Source of the DNA: Anaerolineales bacterium
GTDB taxonomy: Bacteria > Chloroflexota > Anaerolineae > Anaerolineales > Anaerolineaceae
NCBI GenBank assembly: GCA_020060485.1
Contig: JAGVAB010000144.1
Location: 1 to 64,000 of the forward strand
Direction: 5' to 3'
Length of the DNA stretch: 64,000 nt
Positions 44,565-52,928 of this stretch are shown in pieces. A model generated the notes under the pieces. That model was not told the DNA's origin. It did not search any database and worked only from the letters and a program-made list of their open reading frames with translations. The number at the start of each line of letters is the position of its first letter. The first letter of the stretch is position 1. Position numbers and translations under genes: made by a program.

Positions 44565-45719
44565 ATGCCCACTTTGCCCGCACCTTCCTCTAAAGAACTT
44601 GCCGCTTGGCTCAGCCGTCTGGTAAAAATTCCCAGCGTTTCCCCGAGCCAGGCTGCTAATGAAACCGCCATCGCCGGAGAGAATCGCATGGCTACCGCCC
44701 TGTCCAACTGGTTCCAACAATTCGGCGGTGATGTATACACAGATGAAGTGTTTCCCGAGAGGCCCAATGTCTACGCCATCTGGTGGGGCACCGGCGATAA
44801 ATGGCGGGCAATTGATGTACACACAGACACGGTTGGTATTACCCAAATGACAGAACCGCCCTTCAGCGGTACCATCGAACATGGCAAGGTGCGCGGGCGC
44901 GGCGCAGCCGACACCAAAGCCACCCTGGGGGTGGTGCTTGCCATCCTGGAAAAAATGCATCGCCACAAGGTCAAACTGGATTTCAACCTGCTGGTCATCG
45001 CCACAGCTGATGAAGAAACCGGGATGGCTGGTGCAAAAGCATTTGCCCGCTGGATTCAAAATCAAAACATTTCACTGGATGAACTCCTGGTTGCAGAGCC
45101 CACCCTCTGCCAGCCCATGATCGGCCATAAAGGGGATTGTCTGATTTGTTTTGACATTCAGGGCAAAGCTGCCCATTCTTCTGTACCTGAACAGGGCGAA
45201 AATGCCATCACTGCCGCCAGCCGATTGATTACCGCCCTGGATGCAGAACACCAGCGTCTGCAAAAGCTGCCTGCCCTGCCACCGTTGGGACATGCCAAAT
45301 TGACGGTTTCACAGGTTGAAGGCGGCAATGGGCTGAATACCGTTCCAGACCATTGCCGGGTATGGGCAGATCGGCGGACACTCCCTGGCGAAGATTTCGA
45401 TCAGATCAGGCAGCATTTCACACTGCTGGCAGAGGAACACTGCCGCTTGCCAGTAACCATCAATGCCCTCGAACCTTTCAATCCCTTTCTACAATCCCCC
45501 GATACTGCCTGGGTTCAACATCTGGCCGCATTTACAGGGCTTGCCCCCTCAATCGTGCCTTACTGTACCAATGCGGCCAATTATGCCGGCCTGGCCAGGG
45601 AAATCGTCGTTCTGGGTCCAGGATCCATTGACCAGGCGCATGGCGCCGAAGAATGGATTGAGATTACCGAACTGGAACGGATGAGAGATATCCTGATGCA
45701 CTGGTGGGAATTAAGTTAA
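44565..45719 (+). CDS. M20-family metallopeptidase/amidohydrolase
   Basis: 384 residues. Metal ligands: IDVHTDTVG, GRGAADTKAT, TADEETGMAG and the dimerisation-domain KAAHSSVPEQGEN. Resembles ArgE/DapE and YgeY-type deacylases; the AHSSVPEQGEN segment is close to that of the YgeY homologue at 28102-29310. It would hydrolyse an N-acyl or N-carbamoyl amino compound. Cotranscribed with the isochorismatase-like gene, with which it may remove two successive amide groups. Confidence 0.88.
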   Translation: MPTLPAPSSKELAAWLSRLVKIPSVSPSQAANETAIAGENRMATALSNWFQQFGGDVYTDEVFPERPNVYAIWWGTGDKWRAIDVHTDTVGITQMTEPPFSGTIEHGKVRGRGAADTKATLGVVLAILEKMHRHKVKLDFNLLVIATADEETGMAGAKAFARWIQNQNISLDELLVAEPTLCQPMIGHKGDCLICFDIQGKAAHSSVPEQGENAITAASRLITALDAEHQRLQKLPALPPLGHAKLTVSQVEGGNGLNTVPDHCRVWADRRTLPGEDFDQIRQHFTLLAEEHCRLPVTINALEPFNPFLQSPDTAWVQHLAAFTGLAPSIVPYCTNAANYAGLAREIVVLGPGSIDQAHGAEEWIEITELERMRDILMHWWELS

Positions 45720-45763
45720 CCCGGGGTCAGCGATCTGTCTGCAAACCGCTGGTTGACGCAGCC

Positions 45764-47143
45764 TTAAAACGCAAACAGAAACACCAGATCGTTGACATTC
45801 GTTCCAGTAGGTCCAGTCATTAACAAACCCTGCATTTCTGCAAAAAAATGGTACGCATCATTCTCCGCCAGAAATGCATCTGGCGACAATCCCTTTTCCA
45901 ATGCAGCTGCGAAAGTTTGGCCGGTCACAAAAGCCCCGGCCGCATCCGTTGGCCCATCCTCACCATCCGTGCCGAGAGAAGCCAGCATCACATCCGGCAG
46001 GCCAGCCAGGCCGGCTGCGGCACTTAATGCCAGTTCCTGGTTGCGCCCGCCAAGTCCCTGACCGCGCAGGTTCACTGTTGTTTCGCCGCCAAACACCAGG
46101 CAGGCTGGGCGTCCCAACGGTTCACCGCTGGCGGCCACCTGACGCAGCAGGCCAGCCAACAGCCCGCCAGCTTCCCGTGCCTCGCCCTGTAAAAAAGTGG
46201 TCATCAATTGAGCATTAAACCCCATTTGCCTGGCCCTTTCCATTGCTGCCCGTGCCGCCCGATAATTATCCGCAACCAGTGTAGTCTGGACGCATGCCAA
46301 AACCTCCTCCCCCGGCTTGGGGGTTTCGGGCAGATCACCTGCACATCCAGCCTTTAATGATGTCAAAATTGCTGCTGGCACGCTTTCCGTCAAATCATAT
46401 TTTTGCAAGATATGCAGAGCATCCGCAAAGCTGGTGGAGTCGGCCACGGTCGGCCCTGAAGCGATCACATCCAGTGGACTGCCCACCACATCCGAAATCA
46501 CCAGGGTAATCAGTCGGGCAGGTGCCGCCAGCCGGGCCAGCCCGCCGCCCTTGATCCGGTCCAGATGCTTGCGCAGGCAATTGATCTCCTCAATTGCCGC
46601 CCCGCAGGCCAGCAATTGGCGGGTAAGAACCTGCAGATCATCCAGCGACACACCCGTTTGTGGCAGGCTCACCAGGGCAGAACCGCCGCCTGAGATCAGG
46701 CAGATCACCAGGTCAAATTCATCACCATTTGCCAGCAAATCCGCCAGCAGTTTTCCGGCGGCCAGGCTGCCCTCTCCAGGCACCGGGTGGTTTCCCTGTA
46801 CCACCTGGACATTTTGCGGTAATTGGCTATACGCATTAGCATCCTGATACTTGCAGACCACCACGCCCTCCGTGATCCTGTCTGCCAGTGCAGGCAGCAA
46901 GCCGCAAGTCATGGCAAGCGCCGCCTTGCCCATTGCCGCCACCTTGATCCGCCGGAAATCATCCAGATCCAGCTCAGAACCGCCGATCACCAGCTGCGAC
47001 CCATGGCGTTGCACACTGCGCCCCACCGCCGCTTGCGGCTCAACCGCCGCCAGGGCCGCATCCATCACCTCGGCCGCAGCTTCTGCCTGGACATCTTTCA
47101 GCCAGGGTCGAAAATCTCGCTGGAAAGCTTGCTTGAAACGCAT
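45764..47143 (-). CDS. Glycerate 2-kinase (GckA/TtuD, MOFRL family)
   Basis: 459 residues. N-terminal DUF4147 domain (VAAMGKAALAM, GNHPVPGEGSLAAG, ISGGGSALVSLP, NCLRKHLDRIKGGGLA) and a C-terminal MOFRL domain (LGGRNQELALSAA, GTDGEDGPTDAAG, PTGTNVNDL). It phosphorylates D-glycerate to 2-phosphoglycerate, the exit from glyoxylate/tartronate semialdehyde metabolism. GGGAG is just before the start. It follows the SMP-30 gene by 15 bases. It would consume the product of Hyi-type and reductase steps of ureide breakdown. Confidence 0.92.
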   Translation of the reverse strand: MRFKQAFQRDFRPWLKDVQAEAAAEVMDAALAAVEPQAAVGRSVQRHGSQLVIGGSELDLDDFRRIKVAAMGKAALAMTCGLLPALADRITEGVVVCKYQDANAYSQLPQNVQVVQGNHPVPGEGSLAAGKLLADLLANGDEFDLVICLISGGGSALVSLPQTGVSLDDLQVLTRQLLACGAAIEEINCLRKHLDRIKGGGLARLAAPARLITLVISDVVGSPLDVIASGPTVADSTSFADALHILQKYDLTESVPAAILTSLKAGCAGDLPETPKPGEEVLACVQTTLVADNYRAARAAMERARQMGFNAQLMTTFLQGEAREAGGLLAGLLRQVAASGEPLGRPACLVFGGETTVNLRGQGLGGRNQELALSAAAGLAGLPDVMLASLGTDGEDGPTDAAGAFVTGQTFAAALEKGLSPDAFLAENDAYHFFAEMQGLLMTGPTGTNVNDLVFLFAF

Positions 47144-47158
47144 CCTTCTCCCATCCCT

Positions 47159-48025
47159 TTATCCTGAAAATTCCGGTTCCGGCCGGCCCTGTACACCTGG
47201 CCGCACCACAAACACATCCCCGGCCAGCGGCTGGCTGATCCGTTCATCCGCCAACATGCCTTCAAATGCCGTGGTGATGTACAACTCGTCCAGTTGATTG
47301 CCGCCAAAGGCGCAGCACGAAGGCTGGGCAGTTGGCAGGCGTACCTCATCCACCAGCCTGCCTTCCGGCGAGATGCACACCACTCGCCAGCCGCCCCACA
47401 AGGCACACCAAACGCCGCCTTCACAGTCCACCGTCAATCCATCCGGGAAGCCTTCTGCATGCTGAAACTGGCAGAAGATGCGCTTGTTGGTGATCGCACC
47501 GCTGTCCATCCCATAGTCATAGGCAAAGATGGTCTGCCGCCGGGTATCCGCATGGTAAAGGGTTTGCCCATCCGGGCTCCAGCCCAGGCCATTGGAAATG
47601 GTGATCCCGGTTTGCATCACGTGCAGGCTCAGGTCAGGATCAAGCCGGTACAGTGAACTGCTGGCATCGTCAAATGTCATCGAGCCCGCCCAAAACCTGC
47701 CGCCCGGGTCAACCTTGGCATCATTGAAGCGCGCTCCCGGCTTGCCTTCTTCGGGATTTACTATGAATTGCATGGAATTGTCCACTGGCTGCCAAAATAC
47801 CAGCCCGCGGTTGGTGGCGGCCACAAAACCACCCTGCGCCCGCAAGCCAAGTGCGCCCACCTGCACACCGGCTTGAAAAACCTCGCGCCGTTCCTGTTTG
47901 GGATCATAGCGCTGAATGGTGCAGCCATTGATATCCACCCAATACAACGACCCTGTGCGATGATCCCACAAAGGCCCTTCGCCCAGTTCGCACTGCGTTG
48001 ACAGAAAATGCTCAACCCGGCACAT
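47159..48025 (-). CDS. SMP-30/gluconolactonase-family protein
   Basis: 288 residues from the ATG at 48025 (MCRVEHFL), with AGGAGG about 7 nt upstream. Six-bladed beta-propeller with the metal site GEGPLW (Glu), RFNDAKVDPGG, SNGLGWSPDG (Asn) and FPDGLTVD (Asp). The family hydrolyses sugar lactones such as gluconolactone. Coupled with glycerate kinase it suggests a short sugar-acid route; the GH31 gene could supply the sugar. Confidence 0.9.
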   Translation of the reverse strand: MCRVEHFLSTQCELGEGPLWDHRTGSLYWVDINGCTIQRYDPKQERREVFQAGVQVGALGLRAQGGFVAATNRGLVFWQPVDNSMQFIVNPEEGKPGARFNDAKVDPGGRFWAGSMTFDDASSSLYRLDPDLSLHVMQTGITISNGLGWSPDGQTLYHADTRRQTIFAYDYGMDSGAITNKRIFCQFQHAEGFPDGLTVDCEGGVWCALWGGWRVVCISPEGRLVDEVRLPTAQPSCCAFGGNQLDELYITTAFEGMLADERISQPLAGDVFVVRPGVQGRPEPEFSG

Positions 48026-48081
48026 CGTCCAACCTCCTGATTTTGATTTCAAATAGATTGTACCCTTTTGTCACTCCGGGC

Positions 48082-48120
48082 ACGAAAAACCCGCCGGCAA
48101 TTAACCAGCGGGGTTTTCGT
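48082..48120 (-). terminator. Terminator of the NCS2-XDH-AllFG operon
   Basis: Stem ACGAAAA.CCCGC (48082-48094) pairs with GCGGGGTTTTCGT (48108-48120) with one offset base. On the minus strand the pairing ends in a run of five U followed by CG, giving a usable intrinsic terminator. It lies about 40 bases after the GNAT-like gene and separates it from the SMP-30/glycerate kinase unit. Confidence 0.75.
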
Positions 48121-48162
48121 TCACATCACCTGACGAAGTAAATGACAGGCATCAAATCCGTT

Positions 48163-48888
48163 TTACACCACGACCTCATCAGGGACGATCATGGTTTCAT
48201 TGGCCTTCACGATCGCATCTGGAACGTCAAAGACCAGGTCTGCGCCCACCATCTGGCGAACATAATTCTTGACCACACGATCCCAGTACTTCTTGGTCAC
48301 ATAAAAGACCTTGGCGCCGCCCAGTTCATGCTGGACATCCGGCCACGGGTAGCTCGGTTGTGCCATACCCAGACCCCAGCGATACCAGCCGTTGTAGCTT
48401 TCGTAGGTTGCCCAGAACTCATCATTGCCAAGCATTTCAAATGCGTAATAAGCTTTGGCATAGTACATGATGGCGCCAATGCGGTTGCCGCGGGTAAGGG
48501 CCATGGTGTGCAGGCTGATGTTGATATCCTCATTCATCAAGCGACCGTTACAGAAACCCACCCATTTGCCATTGATCAGCCCCACCATGGTATAGGGATC
48601 TTTCAGGCGCTTGCGATACCAGCCCAGGATTTCAGCATAAACTCGAGCACCAACAATGTCATAGAAATCGTGATCAACCTCCATCAATTTTTTCATGTAC
48701 TCCAGCATCATGGGTGTTTCTTCCATTTTTGCTTCGCGGATATACAAGGTCGATCCATCCTTCAATTGGATCATCGCCCCTGGCCATGGTTTCAAATCCA
48801 TCGGCGGCGCTTGCAGCATTGCCTCAATTTCACGAACGTCAATCTCAATTGTCGGCTGGGATGCTTTGGTTGGGAGTTCCACTTTCAC
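48163..48888 (-). CDS. GNAT-fold protein of unknown role
   Basis: 241 residues, started by GTG at 48888 with AAAGGAG 7 nt upstream. The middle part (LYIREAKMEETPMMLEYM, then MVGLINGKWVGFCNGRLM) fits a GNAT acetyltransferase-like beta-alpha pattern, but the acetyl-CoA binding loop (usual Q/RxxGxG/A) is not clear: LTRGNRIGAIMYYAK may be its remnant. About 60 residues are added at the N-terminus. It is the last gene of the AllFG operon, 18 bases after the cyclase. Function unknown. Confidence 0.6.
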   Translation of the reverse strand: MKVELPTKASQPTIEIDVREIEAMLQAPPMDLKPWPGAMIQLKDGSTLYIREAKMEETPMMLEYMKKLMEVDHDFYDIVGARVYAEILGWYRKRLKDPYTMVGLINGKWVGFCNGRLMNEDINISLHTMALTRGNRIGAIMYYAKAYYAFEMLGNDEFWATYESYNGWYRWGLGMAQPSYPWPDVQHELGGAKVFYVTKKYWDRVVKNYVRQMVGADLVFDVPDAIVKANETMIVPDEVVV

Positions 48889-48906
48889 GATATCGCTCCT
48901 TTGTAA

Positions 48907-49812
48907 TTAATAATTGATCTGATATTCATACCCAGACATGTTTTCCATGCTGAGCTTGTTCAGACTTTCGAGATGCTTCGGGTTATAGCAATCCCCGAAT
49001 TTGTTCTTGGGCATGCCTTCCTTGACCTTCATCAGCTTCTCGTATTCGGCATCTTCGACCATGGCGACACAGCGGCCAATGCTGGCTTCGCCATCCACAA
49101 AACGCCAGGGGAAGAAGCCCACCGTCAAGCGCCGGTTGAGCACCAGGTCAATATCACCGCCCAGACATTCGGCATGCAAAATCATGTCGGGGAACATTTC
49201 CAGATGCATCAATTGATATTTGCTGTCATCAAAGAACTGGGCAAGGGTCTTGCCGAATTTCTTCTGGAAGACAAACTCAGCCTGCTTGGCCTGGCGCGGC
49301 ATCCAGTTGCGGATGATGGTGTTCATCGGGTGATCGGCCGAACCGCAGTCGACACCGATCCAGCGCAATTTCAGATCCTTGGCCCATTCGGCAAATTCCC
49401 GATCGGGGCCGGGGTGCTGCACCATGTAGCGCACCTCATCGCCTGTGGGGTTATCCCAGCCAAAATGGTGATAACCAGTATGAATGATGAGAATGTCGCC
49501 TTCCTTGACCTCTACCCGCTCCTCGATCATCTTGCTGGTGTACACGTCGTAATCGCCGGAAACATCACTCAGGTCAACAATGGCGGCTTCATGCACCAGA
49601 TAATCCATGGTCAACGAAGCAATATCCTTGCCAGGGGTGTAAAAATGGCATTGTCCATCCAGGTGGGTGCCCAGGTGATTGGAATGGGTCAAAAGCTGGC
49701 CGTTGGCGCCGTTGGGAGCCAATCGCTTGAAGTATTTAACCTGCAAAGGTTCATACGTAGGCCAGGGTGGCGTACCGATACCGAGAGGAATTGTCAAATC
49801 AATGAACTTCAT
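48907..49812 (-). CDS. Cyclase-family (kynurenine formamidase-like) metal hydrolase
   Basis: 301 residues. The diagnostic metal motif HxGTHxDxxxH is at 46-56 (HLGTHLDGQCH), plus IDLTIPLG at the N-terminus and VDCGSADHP. The family hydrolyses amide or cyclic amide bonds (kynurenine formamidase, isatin hydrolase). It is longer than formamidase (about 210) by two insertions and a C-terminal extension. In this operon with XDH and AllFG it probably opens a ring or deformylates an intermediate. Confidence 0.82.
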   Translation of the reverse strand: MKFIDLTIPLGIGTPPWPTYEPLQVKYFKRLAPNGANGQLLTHSNHLGTHLDGQCHFYTPGKDIASLTMDYLVHEAAIVDLSDVSGDYDVYTSKMIEERVEVKEGDILIIHTGYHHFGWDNPTGDEVRYMVQHPGPDREFAEWAKDLKLRWIGVDCGSADHPMNTIIRNWMPRQAKQAEFVFQKKFGKTLAQFFDDSKYQLMHLEMFPDMILHAECLGGDIDLVLNRRLTVGFFPWRFVDGEASIGRCVAMVEDAEYEKLMKVKEGMPKNKFGDCYNPKHLESLNKLSMENMSGYEYQINY

Positions 49813-49854
49813 GGCTTTCTCCTTATATCTGAAAGTTTGAAAGAACGACGAATA

Positions 49855-51264
49855 CTAGAAATACTTTTGCTGGAATGCTTCAAATGCATCCTTGAAACAT
49901 TTTTCTGGCGCGCGCAGAATGCCCGCCCCAATGCCGCCTATGCCCGGGTCTTTGTGAGAAATACCCGTATTCAGTTTGGGCAGGATGCCTGTTTCCATCA
50001 CCCTGCGCACATCAATACCCAGCGGGGTGCCGCGGTAGTTGAGCACTGGAATGGTGAAGCCTTCATGTTCCGAGAAATTGATCTCGTACATTTCCAGTGT
50101 GGCTGCTACTGCCATTTCCGGCGTGCCGCCCACAAACTGGGTAATGGCCGGGGCAGCTGCCATGGCGAAACCGCCATACCCGGCTGTCTCGGTGATTGTG
50201 CTGTCGCCAATATCCAGGTTGGCATCGGCGGCTGTGAAACCTGGGAAATACAAACCTTCCACCTCACCAGCCGGAGCAACGAACCAGCGGTCTGGCATAC
50301 AGGATAGGCGGATGCCAAAGTCAGTACCATTGCGGGCCATGACAGTCAAAATGCTGGAACCTTCCACGCCTTCGGCGGGTTCAAGCGCAGCTTTTCCAGC
50401 AGGCATGGTCAGGTTCAGGAAGAAATGATCATTCTTGTCAATGAACTCGATCACCTTCGCTAAAACCTCATTGTCTTCATTGGTACGCGCCAGTGCCGGG
50501 CCGATTGCCCGCAACAAAAGAGAAGTCCCCGCCCGATTGCGATTATGGCCTTCATCACCCATGTGCATTGCCTGAGCGATCAGTGCTTTCAAATCAATCC
50601 CGTCTGGCATGGAATCCAGGGCTCGCTGCAAAGTCGGGTAGAGTACCCGCTCCATCCATTTCAACCGCTCATAAATCTCTGGCCCCATGCCACCATAGCG
50701 CAGAACTTTGCCAAGGCCTTCATTCTGGGTGCAATAGGCCTTGTTGCCAAAGGTTTTGTTTTCAATGATGAAAACCGGCATGCTTGGTGAAAAAATGCCC
50801 GCCATGGGTCCAACGGCATGATGATGGTGACACGGGGAGAACTCAATCTCGCCAGATGCAGCAATCTTCTCAGCCGCTTTTTCGTCTTCCGCAATGCCTT
50901 CATACACCAGGGCACCCATCACCGCACCCTTCATTGGGCCGCACATTCGCTCCCATGTGATCGGCGGCCCAGCATGCAGGATCATCCTGTTGTGCATGCC
51001 CGGGATCACATCCTTAGCCACGCCCATCCCCACCAGGGTTGGCCGCGCCTGTTTGATGCGCTTCACCACTTCTTCGTTAGCTTCATCAATATTGATGCCC
51101 GACTTGGTAATCCGCAAGTGCCTCACGCCTTCTTTGGGAGGCTGCCAATCCACCTGGAACGTTGAAACATCCTGATCTTTTACCGCCTGGGCCATGCTCT
51201 CCAGCCCAACATTGACCACACCCAGCGGTTTTCCGAACACGTCATTAATCTTGCCTTTTTTCAT
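49855..51264 (-). CDS. allG: Oxamate carbamoyltransferase subunit AllG-like (DUF1116)
   Basis: 469 residues from the ATG at 51264, 2 bases after the AllF stop. Sequence landmarks of DUF1116/YlbE: FSPCHHHHAVGPMAGIFSP, YCTQNEGLGKVLR, GDEGHNRNRAGTS and a late NPxxG-like YRGTPLGIDVR. E. coli AllG works with AllF and AllH as oxamate carbamoyltransferase, which converts oxalurate plus phosphate to oxamate and carbamoyl phosphate. The His-rich segment is conserved here. Adjacent to allF, as in E. coli. Confidence 0.88.
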   Translation of the reverse strand: MKKGKINDVFGKPLGVVNVGLESMAQAVKDQDVSTFQVDWQPPKEGVRHLRITKSGINIDEANEEVVKRIKQARPTLVGMGVAKDVIPGMHNRMILHAGPPITWERMCGPMKGAVMGALVYEGIAEDEKAAEKIAASGEIEFSPCHHHHAVGPMAGIFSPSMPVFIIENKTFGNKAYCTQNEGLGKVLRYGGMGPEIYERLKWMERVLYPTLQRALDSMPDGIDLKALIAQAMHMGDEGHNRNRAGTSLLLRAIGPALARTNEDNEVLAKVIEFIDKNDHFFLNLTMPAGKAALEPAEGVEGSSILTVMARNGTDFGIRLSCMPDRWFVAPAGEVEGLYFPGFTAADANLDIGDSTITETAGYGGFAMAAAPAITQFVGGTPEMAVAATLEMYEINFSEHEGFTIPVLNYRGTPLGIDVRRVMETGILPKLNTGISHKDPGIGGIGAGILRAPEKCFKDAFEAFQQKYF

Positions 51265-51266
51265 GA

Positions 51267-52835
51267 TTACGCCGCCTTCTGTTCCACAATCATACCGGCC
51301 AGTCTGGATGCCGCCGCATTGCTGGGACAAACCACCACCCCAGCCTTGGTCAAGGCATTCTCCTGACGCGTCAGACCCTGTGGATCAAGTTCTGTGCCCG
51401 TAACTGATGCAATCACGATCAATTCACGGCCTTCTGCCTTTGCTTTGGCTTTGGCCTCCTGGATCGCCGGGCCAAGCTCAGCAGCCGGATCCATGTGCGC
51501 GCCATACCCGATCACCACATCCATGATGATGACTGCTACTTCGGGATCTGTTGCTTCCTGATGCAGCCTGCGGATGCGCAAATCGTTGTCGATCATCGGA
51601 TGTGGACGGCCAACGGTGAATTCTTCCTCTCCGAGGTCAACCGTACAATGCCCTTCGCTGCGCGTTGAATCCTTCATCGTCTTGTCTTTTACCAAAGGCG
51701 CATTGGACCACACTGGCTCAGACATCAAGTCTTCCCAGATCACCTGTGATTCGTAGCACAAGGTGCCGCCAGAGAAAAGTCCGCGCAGGTAACGCTGGCC
51801 TTTGCCCAATCTGGCTGCCAATTCCAATGCCTGAACGCTCAAGGCAGCGGTCTCATCAGCTATCTTCTTCTCTATGTCCGGCAAGTCAGCGCCTGCCAGC
51901 TTGGCGCCCAGCAAACCACCTTCCTGCAGGGTGCGCACAGCCATGGCATTCTTCACACCTTCAGCCACATTCACGTCACCGCCCATAAAGCAAATCACGG
52001 TCGGTTTGTCGCTTTTGGCAACCTGCTCCATGACCATGCTGGTGACAGAAGGCGCTGGCGGTTTACCCACCAGAACAATGTACTTGGTTTCCTCATCTTC
52101 CTGAAGCGCCTTCAAACCAGCCAGCATCATGATCCCGCCCACTGATTCCTTCAAATCGCGGCCGCCAGTACCAATGCCCTGGGTAATGCCGATCCCGTTC
52201 TTGGCCAGCAATGTACTGACTTCCTGCAAGCCGGTGCCCGCCGCCGAAACAATGCCCACCGGACCCGCCGGGATCACATTGGCAAAACCCAGGGCGACAC
52301 CATTGATGATCGCCGTTCCAGCCCCAGGGCCCATTAATAGCAGCCCGTGTTCGGCAGCGAATTTCTTTAGCGCGATTTCATCTTCCAGGGACACGTTATC
52401 GCTGAACAACAACACATGCAAACCTTGAAAAAGCGCTTCCCAGGCCTCTTCAGCAGCATATCGCCCGGCCACCGAAATGATCGCCATGTTGGCTTCGGGA
52501 TGTGAGCGAACCGCGCCGCGAATGGTTTTGGCCCGGAATTCTGCGCCTTCGCCGCCCCCGGTTTGTTTTTTTGCCAGGATCTTCTCTGCTTCGTCCAGAG
52601 CTTTTTGCGCCACAGCCTCATCCGCCTTGACCGCGATGATCAGATCATTCGGCGAAGCGCTGATGGCTTCGGTCGTCAATAAGCCCGCTTGCTCCAGCAG
52701 CGACTTGTTGGCTTCCGTGCCCATCACAACTGATGCGTCAGCCACTCCCGGGAAGCTGTTAAGCTCGCGAGCGACCAGCATCAGACTGACCGAGTCATGG
52801 TACTCACTGGTCTTAATAAGGGTTTTTACGGACAA
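51267..52835 (-). CDS. allF: Oxamate carbamoyltransferase subunit AllF-like (FdrA)
   Basis: 522 residues. Start is a TTG at 52835 with AAGGAGG 6 nt upstream. FdrA proteins resemble acyl-CoA/succinyl-CoA synthetases: SAAGTGLQEVSTLL, TGGRDLKESVGG, SGGTLCYE and VGRPHPMIDNDLR are all present. It forms the core of the three-subunit carbamoyltransferase with AllG (next gene) and AllH (59825-60730). Carbamoyl phosphate would normally go to carbamate kinase for ATP, but no such gene is in the window. Confidence 0.9.
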   Translation of the reverse strand: MSVKTLIKTSEYHDSVSLMLVARELNSFPGVADASVVMGTEANKSLLEQAGLLTTEAISASPNDLIIAVKADEAVAQKALDEAEKILAKKQTGGGEGAEFRAKTIRGAVRSHPEANMAIISVAGRYAAEEAWEALFQGLHVLLFSDNVSLEDEIALKKFAAEHGLLLMGPGAGTAIINGVALGFANVIPAGPVGIVSAAGTGLQEVSTLLAKNGIGITQGIGTGGRDLKESVGGIMMLAGLKALQEDEETKYIVLVGKPPAPSVTSMVMEQVAKSDKPTVICFMGGDVNVAEGVKNAMAVRTLQEGGLLGAKLAGADLPDIEKKIADETAALSVQALELAARLGKGQRYLRGLFSGGTLCYESQVIWEDLMSEPVWSNAPLVKDKTMKDSTRSEGHCTVDLGEEEFTVGRPHPMIDNDLRIRRLHQEATDPEVAVIIMDVVIGYGAHMDPAAELGPAIQEAKAKAKAEGRELIVIASVTGTELDPQGLTRQENALTKAGVVVCPSNAAASRLAGMIVEQKAA

Positions 52836-52883
52836 ACTACGCCTCCTTTTTGATAGAGCAAACCCTACGCAAGGTCTAAAACC

Positions 52884-52917
52884 AAACCGACACCTCGACA
52901 GGCTCAGTGTACGGTTT
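52884..52917. repeat. REP-like palindromic element between XDH and allF
   Basis: AAACCGACAC (52884-52893) pairs with GTGTACGGTTT (52907-52917) save one bulged A. The core CTCGACAGGCTCAGTG resembles a short palindrome spread through intergenic regions of many bacteria. It fills most of the 93-base gap between the two genes and may act as an mRNA boundary. Only one copy was seen here. Confidence 0.55.
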
Positions 52918-52928
52918 AGGAAAAAAGC

